From NCBI GenBank assembly GCA_002084955.1, contig MZGJ01000002.1, forward strand, positions 1 through 46,939: DNA of 46,939 nt. Direction: 5' to 3'. Below, one piece after another: positions 7,693-15,618 of the stretch. The notes below the pieces were generated by a model that searched no databases, was not told the DNA's origin, and saw only the letters and a list, made by a program, of their open reading frames with translations. The translations under genes were made by a program, and so were the position numbers. The number at the start of each line of letters is the position of its first letter. Positions within the stretch are counted from its first letter, which is position 1. Source of the stretch: a candidate division CPR3 bacterium 4484_211 (GTDB lineage: Bacteria; Patescibacteriota; 4484-211).

Positions 7693-8898
7693 ATTAGAAA
7701 CTCTCAGTAGAAGTTGATAATAACACCATTTAATAAGTTCGGCTATTCTTCGTTTTTCTAGTTTCTTTATCATGGCCAGAAGAATTTTCCTTTTCTGGTA
7801 GCTAAGTCTGGTTGTAAAAATGCGGATAAGATTGATTGCAGTTTTTTGATAAAAAGGGAGTTTTTTGTTTATTAAGATTGGTGAACTGGTTAGCTGGATG
7901 AGTTGGGTTTTCAAGAGAGGATGATTGATAAAAAAATAACTTCTAAGCAAATTTAGTTTAATATCGGTCATTGTCATTTGGTTTGCATTATTGCCAGTGC
8001 CAGGATTATTTCTCGTGAGATCAAGGATTCTTGAAATGACAAGTCGGGCGCGATGAGAATAGGTGTGTTTTTGCCATACTTCTTTTTGTCCTTGCCCGGC
8101 AATTTGCTTCCTCTCCCTGCTGTGTTTAAGGTAGTATTTGGCTAGTGTGACAGCTTCTTTGAGTGAGTGATAAACGACGCAGTGTTTGCGGTCTTTGAAA
8201 AGGTTTAGAAGCCCGTTGGGGATATAATCTGTTAGGAGCAATCCCCCGCAGGATAGAGCTTCAAATACGCGCATGTTTAGATCCCGGGCTCCGCTGATGT
8301 TAAAGATAATTTTCGACTGGCTGTAGATTTTTGCCATATTTTCCAGCCAAACATTGGAAGCGATTTTAACATTAAAGTGGCTGGCCAGAGCTTTAAGGTA
8401 AAGAGAGCGGCGAGGGTTATGAGTGTTGTTTAATACTCCCACAAATCCAATATCGTATATTCTTTCTAGATGAAAATTACGATGAATTTTCGGGTCGCAG
8501 GCATTGGGTAGCCAATAGGTTTTTTTAATTCCCAGTCGTTTGAGTTTGTCAGCATACTCTTTCTGAGCTACGAAGACTAGGTCAAAGAGGGAAGCATAGT
8601 ATCTGTGCCAGTGAAAGTTAATAAAGGAATCGCTGAGGATAAGGATTTTGGGAATGGTTATTTTTTCAATGTTTTGGGGAAGGAAAAAATTGCCTTCGGG
8701 GAAAAGGATAAAACAATCTGCTTTGACTTTCCTGATGATCTGCTGGATATCGGCGTTAAACTCACAGGGAATATCCTGTTGTCTTCCTGGATTGTCAGAG
8801 GGTCCGCAGGTGGTTGTGTCTCCGAGTCTCCGAAAAGCTCTCTCGTAGTAAAAGGGAGTGGTGCCTTGGGTGTATCCGTAACCGAAGAGAAGTTTCAT
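7690..8898 (-). CDS. CgeB-like glycosyltransferase (GT-B)
   Basis: 402 residues. The N-terminal half (KLLFGYGYTQGTTPFYYERA, then ADCFILFPEGNFF and FINFHWHRYYASLFDLVFVAQ) and the C-terminal half (YDIGFVGVLNNTHNPRRSLYL, then ARDLNMRVFEALSCGGLLLTDY) match the CgeB / Glyco_trans_1_2 type. In that group the R-x-F-E-A-x-x-C-G motif replaces the usual E-x7-E. These enzymes glycosylate spore coats, flagellin or surface polymers. A basic helical tail of about 110 residues follows the catalytic region. A full copy of the dispersed repeat lies directly upstream. A possible -10 (TACACT) seven bases before the ATG would make its mRNA leaderless, but no convincing -35 accompanies it. Confidence 0.8.
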   Translation of the reverse strand: MKLLFGYGYTQGTTPFYYERAFRRLGDTTTCGPSDNPGRQQDIPCEFNADIQQIIRKVKADCFILFPEGNFFLPQNIEKITIPKILILSDSFINFHWHRYYASLFDLVFVAQKEYADKLKRLGIKKTYWLPNACDPKIHRNFHLERIYDIGFVGVLNNTHNPRRSLYLKALASHFNVKIASNVWLENMAKIYSQSKIIFNISGARDLNMRVFEALSCGGLLLTDYIPNGLLNLFKDRKHCVVYHSLKEAVTLAKYYLKHSRERKQIAGQGQKEVWQKHTYSHRARLVISRILDLTRNNPGTGNNANQMTMTDIKLNLLRSYFFINHPLLKTQLIQLTSSPILINKKLPFYQKTAINLIRIFTTRLSYQKRKILLAMIKKLEKRRIAELIKWCYYQLLLRVSN

Positions 8899-8913
8899 CA
8901 GATTGAGTGTAAC

Positions 8914-9214
8914 GGCCGGGACATAATTTTAAGATTTAACTATAAAGCTCCACCGTGTTGGGAGCCGATGTATTTTTCTTGCAGGACTACGCGCTTGAAG
9001 AGAAGCAAGGTCGTAAAATGTCAAATTAAAAATGCCCAATGTCAAACCAGATCCAAATGACAAATCTCAAATAAGGCCCAAATCACAATTTCTAAACTCT
9101 AAATACGGGAAAGTTTTGATTATTTAAATTCTGAATTCTGAATCCTGAATTTTGAATTTGTTTGTAATTTGGTGCTTGGTTATTGTCATTATGACTATGA
9201 CAACTGGGTTGGGC
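8914..9214 (+). repeat. Dispersed intergenic repeat, full copy A
   Basis: Runs from GGCCGGGACATAAT to CATTATGAC...GGGTTGGG. It shares with copies B (31581) and C (36371) the blocks TTGCAGGACTACGCGCTTGA, CAATGTCAAACC, CCAAATGACAAAT and TTTGGTGCTTGGTTATTGTC. It lies upstream of the CgeB-like gene, oriented against it. The remaining bases to 9376 hold nothing I recognise. Confidence 0.85.
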
Positions 9215-9376
9215 GTTGCGTCCAATCCTTGTTGAGTATAATAATAACATTCTATGGTTTTAAAAACCTATCTTCAGAAAGCTGATCGGATGGTGTTTGG
9301 ATTTTAGAGGAGCAGGTTCCTGGAAGCTGCCGGACATTGCTGGATCTAGGCTGACAAGGTCAGTTCTCTGGAACGA

Positions 9377-10222
9377 TTAGGTTACTTGGGCTATGAGAAA
9401 TAGGTTGTTGCCCCAATATTTAAAAGGCGGCAGGGCGGAGAGTCTGGTCCAATTGGCTATTTTGCATATGGCGCGAATTAATGTTTTGGGAGATTCTTTT
9501 TGCTGGACATCCCAGCCGGAGCTTGCGTAAATAATTTTTAAGTTCCTTTTTTTAAGAAAACTGACCAATGTTTGCAAATTGGGCTCGGTGACCATGTCGT
9601 CGTCGGGGCTAAATTCTTTGCCGGAGGTAATTCTGGGATTAATTTTGTCCCAATTAAGCATAAATGGTTTGTGGAAGAGGTAATAGAAAGAAGCTATTAT
9701 TTGCTTGGCAATCTTTTTAGCTGGAGAGTATGTGGCGGTATGGGGTTTAACAAAGGGAGATCCGAAATTAATCGTCCAAAAGGCGATAAGCCCTCCTTTC
9801 TTGGTGACTCTAATCATTTCTTCAATAACCCTTTCGGGGCGGGTGAGGTGTTCCAGAGTGCCAATGTTGTAACAGAAATCAAAAGAGGCGTTGGGGAAGG
9901 GAATACTTTCGGCGTCGGCCACTTGAAATTTTAAGTGAGGATAGCTTTTCCTGGCCAGTCTAATAGCTAAGGGGCTGATGTCTATGCCGGCGGCCGAGGC
10001 CCCGGGCGGGCAAAGGTGAGACAAGTTTGTTCCTTCGCCGCAGCCGATATCAAGAATGGATCTTGCATGAGCGCAGTATCTTTTTAGAAGCTTAAACCAT
10101 GAGCTTTTAATGAACTCCTGGTCAAACTGGCGGCTAAGCTTGTAGTAGAAGGGGTTGTTCCAAGTTGCGGCTAAAAGAATATTTTTTGTGGTTTTGGCCA
10201 TTAAATTTGATTGGGGTGTCAC
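9377..10222 (-). CDS. Class I SAM-dependent methyltransferase (Methyltransf_11-like)
   Basis: 281 residues. The SAM motif I is ILDIGCGEGTNLSHL (about 54-68), the acidic second strand is GIDISPLAIRLA, motif II is DAESIPFPNASFDFCYNIGTLEHL, and VTKKGGLIAFW follows. The substrate is probably a sugar or lipid-linked glycan intermediate. The start is a GTG inside the sequence GGGTGACACCCC, and its G-T-G overlaps the TGA stop of the upstream GT2 gene (GTGA), so the pair is translationally coupled. An alternative ATG lies at 10201. The coupling junction is itself a copy of the GGGTGWCACCC palindrome. Confidence 0.8.
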   Translation of the reverse strand: MTPQSNLMAKTTKNILLAATWNNPFYYKLSRQFDQEFIKSSWFKLLKRYCAHARSILDIGCGEGTNLSHLCPPGASAAGIDISPLAIRLARKSYPHLKFQVADAESIPFPNASFDFCYNIGTLEHLTRPERVIEEMIRVTKKGGLIAFWTINFGSPFVKPHTATYSPAKKIAKQIIASFYYLFHKPFMLNWDKINPRITSGKEFSPDDDMVTEPNLQTLVSFLKKRNLKIIYASSGWDVQQKESPKTLIRAICKIANWTRLSALPPFKYWGNNLFLIAQVT

Positions 10223-10224
10223 CC
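10214..10224. repeat. GGGTGTCACCC palindrome at a stop/start overlap
   Basis: A single copy of the 11-bp palindrome. On the minus strand it carries both the TGA of the GT2 gene and the GTG start of the methyltransferase. Confidence 0.7.
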
Positions 10225-10977
10225 TTTCAACTTTTTATATTTCCAATAACTCATAAATTCGTGGTACCCGGCGAAAAAGGAGAGAATTAGTCCTCTCCAT
10301 CCTTCAAGAATTCCTCTTTGGCGAATGTAGATGCTGAAGAAACGGGCGATGGGGCGGAAAAGAAGATAGCTAACTGCCGCAGGCGGCTTTTTTCTCTGAG
10401 CTAATTTGCCTGCCTCAAACTCAATGTAGCGGCGGACTTTAAAGAGATAATCTTTGAAGTCGTAGTATGAGTGGTGTTCGTAGGGGATGTTAATGGTACC
10501 GGTTGGCCCATTGGTGATAGTTACCTGTTCATGAACATGTTCGTTTTTGTAGTATCCATGTCCTTTCTTAAAAAATCTCGTCTGGTAGTCAGGATACCAG
10601 CCGCAGTGCCTAATCCATTTCCCTAAGAAATACCCCTTGCGGGGGAAGCGGTAGGCAACAGGATTTTCTCTCATTTGTTTAAGCACGCGTTTAATTTCTT
10701 GGGCGAGTTTGGAGGGGATCGTTTCATCGGCGTCAAGAATTAAAATCCAGTCACCAGAGGCGGCCTCAATGCCTTTATTTCTCATGGACATCATTCCGGG
10801 GTCATTGGGAGTGGAGATTATCTTGGTGGCGTATTTTTGAGCAACCTCTATGGTTTTGTCTGTGCTTTGACCGTCTACCAGAATAATCTCGTTAACCCAA
10901 AGAATGGACTTTAAGGCCTTTTCTATTTTTCTTTCTTCGTTAAACGAGGTGATGACGGCTGATATGGTCGGATTCAT
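10219..10977 (-). CDS. GT2 glycosyltransferase, LPS-core (WaaE/KdtX)-like
   Basis: A 252-residue compact GT-A enzyme. ISAVITSFNEERKIEKALKSI (4-24) and IILVDGQSTDKTIEVA (31-46) form the nucleotide-binding region. WILILDADETIPSKL (72-86) holds the DXD. RHCGWYPDYQTRFFKKG (about 122-138) followed by NEHVHEQV is typical of the WaaE/KdtX-like beta-glucosyltransferase subgroup. It overlaps the methyltransferase by four bases. The upstream GT2 gene ends in a bidirectional hairpin 25 bases before its start, so it may be partly separated transcriptionally. Confidence 0.85.
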   Translation of the reverse strand: MNPTISAVITSFNEERKIEKALKSILWVNEIILVDGQSTDKTIEVAQKYATKIISTPNDPGMMSMRNKGIEAASGDWILILDADETIPSKLAQEIKRVLKQMRENPVAYRFPRKGYFLGKWIRHCGWYPDYQTRFFKKGHGYYKNEHVHEQVTITNGPTGTINIPYEHHSYYDFKDYLFKVRRYIEFEAGKLAQRKKPPAAVSYLLFRPIARFFSIYIRQRGILEGWRGLILSFFAGYHEFMSYWKYKKLKG

Positions 10978-10992
10978 GGCTAGTTTAGGTAG

Positions 10993-11031
10993 AAAAAGGG
11001 TGTCACCCTTGAAAAGGGTGACACCCTTTTT
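10993..11031. terminator. Long perfect hairpin with A/T tails (paired GGGTGWCACCC)
   Basis: AAAAAGGGTGTCACCCTT, GAA, AAGGGTGACACCCTTTTT is an 18-bp perfect stem with a three-base loop and A/T tails on both sides, so it can work in either direction. It encodes the last residues (KKGCHPFQG) and the TGA stop of the gene at 11003. Confidence 0.7.
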
Positions 11032-11839
11032 TATGAAGTACTGACACGGTTATTCCTACTGTTCCACAACAATAGTCTACCATTTTAAGAAAGCATAAGC
11101 CCAGAGCGTAAACTGGATTGGCAATTAAAAGCCTGATCTTTTTTAGATATACCGGCCTAAAAGGAGTAAATCGCCTCAAGGCTTTTAATTTGTTCTTAAC
11201 AACGTATTTTCGCAACATTTTGCCATAGTAGTACTTCTTTTTAGATATTTCTATTATATTTTGGCTTTCGTAATGTTTCAGAGCGGGCTGGCCAGTGCCG
11301 ATTTTGGCATTGGCTTTTCTTAGTCTGTCGTCTAAGTCGTAATCCTCAGCGGCAACAAGACTCTCGTCGTAACCTTTTATGGCGAGGAATATGTCTTTTT
11401 TTATAAAACGGGCCGCATTTAGATGCCACTCCCCGTGAGCCATTTGTTTTTCCAAGTTGCGGCACTGAGCCCAGAAATTTGGTGCAGGGTTTATTTCTGG
11501 TATTGTTAATGCAGAATAATCCTCGTTCTGGCACTCTTTGATGTAATTTGATAGCGCCCGGGGGGCTAATTCCATGTCGGCGTCGAGAATTAGTAAATAA
11601 TTTCCCTGGGCTCTAGTGACAGCAAAATTGCGTTGCGCGCTTCGTTCCGGGCCTTTAAGATAGACTTTGTTGGTGAACTTTCGGGCTATTTTTACTGTGG
11701 CATCAGTTGAGAAGTTGTCAACAACAATGATTTCGTAATGAGGATAAGTTTGCTGTTTAATGCTTTCCAGCAACCTTTCCAGGTTTTTCTCTTCATTTTT
11801 GGTAGAGACGATGATGGAAATTAGTGGGTTTTGAGACAT
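11003..11839 (-). CDS. GT2 glycosyltransferase
   Basis: A 278-residue GT-A enzyme. Motifs are LISIIVSTKNEEKNLERLLESI (5-26), IIVVDNFSTDATVKIA (36-51), the DXD in YLLILDADMELAPRAL (79-94), and GYDESLVAAEDYDLDDRLRKA (about 155-175) with the catalytic-side acidic residues. Its last nine codons and the stop are supplied by the hairpin repeat at 10993-11031, so the natural C-terminus may have been replaced when that element arrived. It is separated from the radical SAM gene by a partial dispersed repeat. Confidence 0.85.
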   Translation of the reverse strand: MSQNPLISIIVSTKNEEKNLERLLESIKQQTYPHYEIIVVDNFSTDATVKIARKFTNKVYLKGPERSAQRNFAVTRAQGNYLLILDADMELAPRALSNYIKECQNEDYSALTIPEINPAPNFWAQCRNLEKQMAHGEWHLNAARFIKKDIFLAIKGYDESLVAAEDYDLDDRLRKANAKIGTGQPALKHYESQNIIEISKKKYYYGKMLRKYVVKNKLKALRRFTPFRPVYLKKIRLLIANPVYALGLCFLKMVDYCCGTVGITVSVLHKKGCHPFQG

Positions 11840-11863
11840 TTTTATATGTGATTTCTACTAAAA

Positions 11864-11998
11864 TCCCAAATCTCAAGCACCAAATAGCAAACAATTTCAA
11901 ATGTTCGAAACTCAAAGTTCCAAACGGTTTGAAAATTGGAATTTGGAAATTAGAATTTGTTTGGAATTTGTGATTTGTAATTTGGTCATCGATCAGTT
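11864..11998. repeat. Partial, rearranged dispersed repeat
   Basis: Contains blocks of the same family in both orientations: CCCAAATCTCAAGCACCAAATAGCAAACAA reads as the reverse complement of the 3' block, and TTTGTTTGGAATTTGTGATTTG reads forward. It fills the gap between the radical SAM stop and the GT2 start. Confidence 0.6.
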
Positions 11999-11999
11999 A

Positions 12000-13430
12000 T
12001 TAGGTCAATTTTCCGAACACATTTTTGATTCCATACATAATCCTATCCTTATTTAACCTTGATACTAAAGCAGGAATATGCGAGGGGCGCATATAGAATT
12101 TTCTATACGCCGCTGCCTGGTGCTCTAGCAGTTTTTCATGCGGCAGTTGTTTTAATTCTAGGCTTTTGCCAATTTGCTTCCCGTAAACTCTCCAGTCCTC
12201 GGTTAATATTTTAAGTCCGCCTACGTGTTTTTTGGCCATTTGGGCTACCTCGGTTCCGGGAAAGGGGACCAGTATGGCAAAGGTGGCGTATCGGGTTGGC
12301 AGAGAGCAGGCCAGATTAATTGTTTTTCTTATAGTTTCTTCAGTTTCAAACGGATGACCCAAAATAAATTCGGCTTCGGTGGTAATTCCTGCTTCGTGGC
12401 ACAGCCTAAAGGCTCTTTTTATCTGGTTAATGTTAATACCTTTGCCGATTTTTTCGAGAATTTCCTCGTCGCCTGATTCTACGCCAATTCCCAAATAATT
12501 GCATCCAGATTGTTTCATTAAATTGATTAATTCTTTGTTTAGCAAGAGATTAACTCGTCCGCCAGACGCCCATCTAATTTTGCGGTGCAGGTTTCTTTTG
12601 ATAAGTTCTTCACACATTTCTTGGGCAATTTTTTGGTTAACACCGAAAGTTCCTTCAATAAAGTGGATTTGAGTCGCCCCAAACTTTTCCACATTTCTTT
12701 GGACCTCATCTACAATTCTTTGGGCGCTTTTATACCGCATAGTTCTTCCCATCGTGCGGTAACAAAAGATACAGCCAAAAGGACAACCTCGTGCGCCCTC
12801 TACCGGAAGCTCCAGATTTTTGTAATTTCTTCTAAAAAGGTTGATTCGTGCGGCGAATCCGCTGGCAAGATTGGATCCGGAGTAGTTTTGCAGTTGATAC
12901 AGCTCCCAGGGCGGGTAGGGGAGAGCGTTAATATTTTCTATCAGCGTCCGGGGCGGGTTGATGATTATCCGAGTGTTTGATCTAAAGCAAATTCCCGCGA
13001 TGTCGCTTAAAGATCTGCGGTTGTCGGCTATTTCTAGCATTGTTTGCTCTCCTTCGCCAATGGCGGCGATGTCAAAAGAAGAAAATTCTTTAAGTGTTCT
13101 CTGGGGAACAGCAGAGGCGTGGGGTCCGCCGATGACTACTTTGGCTTTGGGGTAGATGCTTTTTACCCAGGCGGCGGTGGCGGCGGCGGCGTGTACTTCG
13201 CTGGTGTAGGCATTAATGCCTACTAGGCCAGGTTGGAATTTTTTAATTTTCTTTTTAATCTCAAATTCATTTTGTGTGACCGGATCGACCAACTGAGCTT
13301 CAATATTGTTCTCCAGTAAAAAAGAGAGAATGGAGGCTATGCCCAGTCTTAGGATGCGGTTTGCCATCTCCAAATTGTCTGCGCGTTGTCTAATTATTGG
13401 CCCGTTGAAGAGCAATGTTTTTAAGGACAT
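12000..13430 (-). CDS. B12-binding-domain radical SAM protein
   Basis: 476 residues. Residues about 30-140 form a cobalamin-binding-like Rossmann domain (VGINAYTSEVHAAAATAAWVK, VVIGGPHASAVPQ, IAAIGEGEQTMLEI) without an obvious DxHxxG, as is common in BchE-type enzymes. The radical SAM core has GARGCPFGCIFCYRTMG (about 213-229) with the CxxxCxxC that binds the 4Fe-4S cluster, then GVESGDEEILEKIGKGIN. Family members do C-methylations, ring formations or other radical chemistry, often on lipids, sugars or hopanoids. Here it sits between glycosyltransferases, so it may modify the glycan or its lipid carrier. It overlaps the GT4 gene upstream by 41 bases. Substrate is unknown. Confidence 0.85.
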   Translation of the reverse strand: MSLKTLLFNGPIIRQRADNLEMANRILRLGIASILSFLLENNIEAQLVDPVTQNEFEIKKKIKKFQPGLVGINAYTSEVHAAAATAAWVKSIYPKAKVVIGGPHASAVPQRTLKEFSSFDIAAIGEGEQTMLEIADNRRSLSDIAGICFRSNTRIIINPPRTLIENINALPYPPWELYQLQNYSGSNLASGFAARINLFRRNYKNLELPVEGARGCPFGCIFCYRTMGRTMRYKSAQRIVDEVQRNVEKFGATQIHFIEGTFGVNQKIAQEMCEELIKRNLHRKIRWASGGRVNLLLNKELINLMKQSGCNYLGIGVESGDEEILEKIGKGININQIKRAFRLCHEAGITTEAEFILGHPFETEETIRKTINLACSLPTRYATFAILVPFPGTEVAQMAKKHVGGLKILTEDWRVYGKQIGKSLELKQLPHEKLLEHQAAAYRKFYMRPSHIPALVSRLNKDRIMYGIKNVFGKLT

Positions 13431-14502
13431 CTAGGGTTATTTTAGCACTTTTATCCCAGGTGAGTTTTTGATTTAGTATCTGAGCTTGCCTGCCTAATTT
13501 CATGCGCAGATTTGAGTTGTGTATAAGTTCGTTCAGCTTTCTTTCCAGTTCTTCCGGTGTGCTTTTTTGGCAGATGAGCCCTGTTTTTTTGTGTCTGACC
13601 GCATCCCGCAACCCAGGGGAGTTGTAAACCACGGCCGGCGTCCCCAATACCCCGGCTTCTGTAATGTTTAGTCCCCAGCCTTCACGCGCAGAGGTGGAAA
13701 TAATTGCCCAGGCACGCTGTAGAAGTTCTGCTTTCTTCTTCTCATCAATGTATCCCCAAAAGGATATTTTGGATTCTAATCCAAATTCTCGGGCAAGTTT
13801 TATTAGATGATTTTTGTAGCGGCTTTCTCCTCGTCCGACAATCCAAAGTCTGGCATTTACTTTCTGGCTTAGGAGATAAAAGGCTTTAATGGTTTCTTCT
13901 ATTTGTTTGGCGGGTGTTAGCCGGCTAAGGGAGATAAATGTAGGCAGCTTTTCCTTGGCCCAATTTAAACTTGACGGGTTTAGATTAGGAGCTAAAGGGA
14001 AGGTGGTGACCTTTTGGATCTTGGCGGCTTTTAGTTCGTTATATGTTGATTGTGATGCTGTTAGAAAGGGGATTTGGCGATAGAGTCTAAGATATAGATA
14101 TTCGGCTTTGTGCCCAATTGTGCTTAATGGACGGGGCAGACTTTTGTCCCAGAGATTTTTGGCGATTTCAAAAATTAGGGCAACTTTTGGCTCTTTCACA
14201 TAAAGGGGTGTGAAGAAAGGCACCCAGTGTATTTGGTCGATAACCAGATCAACTTTCCCCTTGAAGTATTTCTGATAGTGCCAGAAGGCCCAGAAAAAAT
14301 GGGTGGTTTCCGGGTTGCCTCTGCGGGTGATGTCTATGCCCTCCAGTTTTTCTTTTGGATGACATTGGGGGTAGGTGGATGAGAGAAGAGCAACCTGGTG
14401 GCCGTTTTTTACCCATCTTTTTGCCAGTTCGTGGGTGACTATTTCCGCCCCTCCCGATGAAGGGTTTTTGATGTCTTTCCAGTTTAGGATTAGAATTCTC
14501 AT
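13390..14502 (-). CDS. Glycosyltransferase family 4 (GT-B)
   Basis: 370 residues. The acceptor domain starts MRILILNWKDIKNPSSGGAEIVTHELAK, with the glycine-rich SGGAE loop. The donor domain contains FISLSRLTPAKQIEETIKAF (about 189-208), LWIVGRGESRY and the E-x7-E region STSAREGWGLNITEAGVLGTPAV (about 276-298). It probably transfers a hexose or mannose-type sugar early in glycan assembly. It overlaps the upstream GT2 by four bases (ATGA) and the radical SAM gene by 41 bases, so all three are likely translated from one message. Confidence 0.85.
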   Translation of the reverse strand: MRILILNWKDIKNPSSGGAEIVTHELAKRWVKNGHQVALLSSTYPQCHPKEKLEGIDITRRGNPETTHFFWAFWHYQKYFKGKVDLVIDQIHWVPFFTPLYVKEPKVALIFEIAKNLWDKSLPRPLSTIGHKAEYLYLRLYRQIPFLTASQSTYNELKAAKIQKVTTFPLAPNLNPSSLNWAKEKLPTFISLSRLTPAKQIEETIKAFYLLSQKVNARLWIVGRGESRYKNHLIKLAREFGLESKISFWGYIDEKKKAELLQRAWAIISTSAREGWGLNITEAGVLGTPAVVYNSPGLRDAVRHKKTGLICQKSTPEELERKLNELIHNSNLRMKLGRQAQILNQKLTWDKSAKITLDVLKNIALQRANN

Positions 14503-15320
14503 TTTATTTTTATAGCAGGGAGGGATTCGGCCTCTGAGGGATAGATGTAGGGCAGGAACTTTTTTTGGTAATGGTTGCGCAGATAGCGCCGGTAGAAAAC
14601 GGCCGCGGTGTCCCTTAAAATGTTGAAGACGGCTTCTATACCTACGGTACTGCCAATTTTTTGGTGGGTGAGGACAACCGGAGCTTCGATGATCTTAGTA
14701 AAACCATTTTGCCGGGCGGCAACTAGAACTTCTATGTCAAAAGCCCATCGCTTAATGGTTAGTTTGGGAATTATTTTTTCCAGCACCCGGCGCCGAAATA
14801 TTTTTAGGCCGAGCTGAGTGTCTCTAATATTAAGACCAAAAAGTAAGCGGGTTAAATGTTGGTAGGCTTTACTCATGAGGCATCTCGCCCGGGGATAATT
14901 TGTTTGCGAGTCCGGATGTCGGCGGGAGCCGACGACAATATCGGCATTGTGATAAATGAGGTATTCAATAAGGAGATGAATTTGGCGGGGGTGAAGGTCT
15001 AAATCGGCATCAAAAAAAACAATGGGGTCGCCTGAAGCTTTAGTAAAGCCGTAGCAGAGAGCAAATCCCTTGCCTACATTAAGAGGATAACTATAGATTT
15101 TAAAGTTTTTTTGCCGCGAGTTGGCAACATAATCTATTGCCTTTCTTAGAGTGTTGTCCTGACTGCCGTCGTTAATTAAGATAACTTCGTAAGGATAGGG
15201 GAGTTTTTCGAGCTCTTCTGCAAGGATGCGGAGATAGTCGTTAAGGTTGTGTTCCTTATTGTAGGCGGGGACGATAATGGAAATTTTTTTAAAGTCGTTT
15301 TTAAATTCGGGTATACTCAT
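14499..15320 (-). CDS. Dolichyl/polyprenyl-phosphate glycosyltransferase-like GT2 (DPM1/ALG5-like)
   Basis: 273 residues. SIIVPAYNKEHNLNDYLRIL (14-33), VILINDGSQDNTLRKA, FFDADLDLHPRQIHLL (about 96-111) and IVVGSRRHPDSQTNYPRARCL form the signature of polyprenyl-phosphate glucosyl/mannosyltransferases, which charge undecaprenyl phosphate on the cytoplasmic side. DTQLGLKIFRRRVLEKIIPK and RWAFDIEVLVAARQNGF complete the family pattern. No C-terminal membrane pair is present, so it resembles the soluble ALG5 type. It is the first gene of the minus-strand cluster, with a clear promoter upstream. It may initiate or prime the pathway. Confidence 0.85.
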   Translation of the reverse strand: MSIPEFKNDFKKISIIVPAYNKEHNLNDYLRILAEELEKLPYPYEVILINDGSQDNTLRKAIDYVANSRQKNFKIYSYPLNVGKGFALCYGFTKASGDPIVFFDADLDLHPRQIHLLIEYLIYHNADIVVGSRRHPDSQTNYPRARCLMSKAYQHLTRLLFGLNIRDTQLGLKIFRRRVLEKIIPKLTIKRWAFDIEVLVAARQNGFTKIIEAPVVLTHQKIGSTVGIEAVFNILRDTAAVFYRRYLRNHYQKKFLPYIYPSEAESLPAIKIK

Positions 15321-15343
15321 GATCGTTGTTTTTTTATGTAAAC

Positions 15344-15373
15344 ATTATATGCATGGCTATTTTTAAATTGCAA
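15344..15373 (-). promoter_or_regulatory. Promoter of the polysaccharide cluster
   Basis: On the minus strand TTGCAA, an 18-base spacer and a perfect TATAAT (15344-15349) precede the first gene's ATG by 23 bases. This predicts a leader of about 16 bases with no recognisable Shine-Dalgarno sequence. Confidence 0.6.
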
Positions 15374-15516
15374 GAGAGGTTGAAGAAAGCGATGTTTTGG
15401 TGTAAGATATGGGTGTTCTGCCCTGATTCCAGATTCGTCTCTGGCGGAACGGTACAGGGCTCAACCTGGTTATTGGAAAAACTTGCGCCTGCGGCTTGTT
15501 TTTTGAACTTCATTGA

Positions 15517-15590
15517 GGGGATATAGCTCAATTGGCTAGAGCACTACGCTGGCAGCGTAGAGGTTGCCGGTTCAAATCCGGCTATCTCCA
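15517..15590 (+). tRNA. tRNA-Ala (anticodon GGC)
   Basis: A full cloverleaf: acceptor GGGGATA/TATCTCC, D-arm GCTC/GAGC, anticodon arm CTACG-CTGGCAG-CGTAG, T-arm GCCGG-TTCAAAT-CCGGC, discriminator A. The third acceptor pair is G3-U70, the alanine identity element. CCA is not encoded. The next gene begins 29 bases downstream. Confidence 0.95.
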
Positions 15591-15603
15591 CAAATGGCTT
15601 CTG

Positions 15604-15612
15604 TGGTACAAT
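15604..15612 (+). promoter_or_regulatory. Extended -10 promoter of leuS, leaderless start
   Basis: TGGTACAAT is an extended -10 (TGN-TACAAT) ending six bases before the GTG at 15619. The expected transcription start therefore falls at or next to the start codon. No Shine-Dalgarno is present. Confidence 0.55.
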
Positions 15613-15618
15613 TCCTCC

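Noticed and set aside
15532-15618. Extended N-terminus of the LeuRS ORF
   Set aside because: It begins inside tRNA-Ala. LeuRS homology begins near the GTG at 15619, which also fits the promoter spacing.
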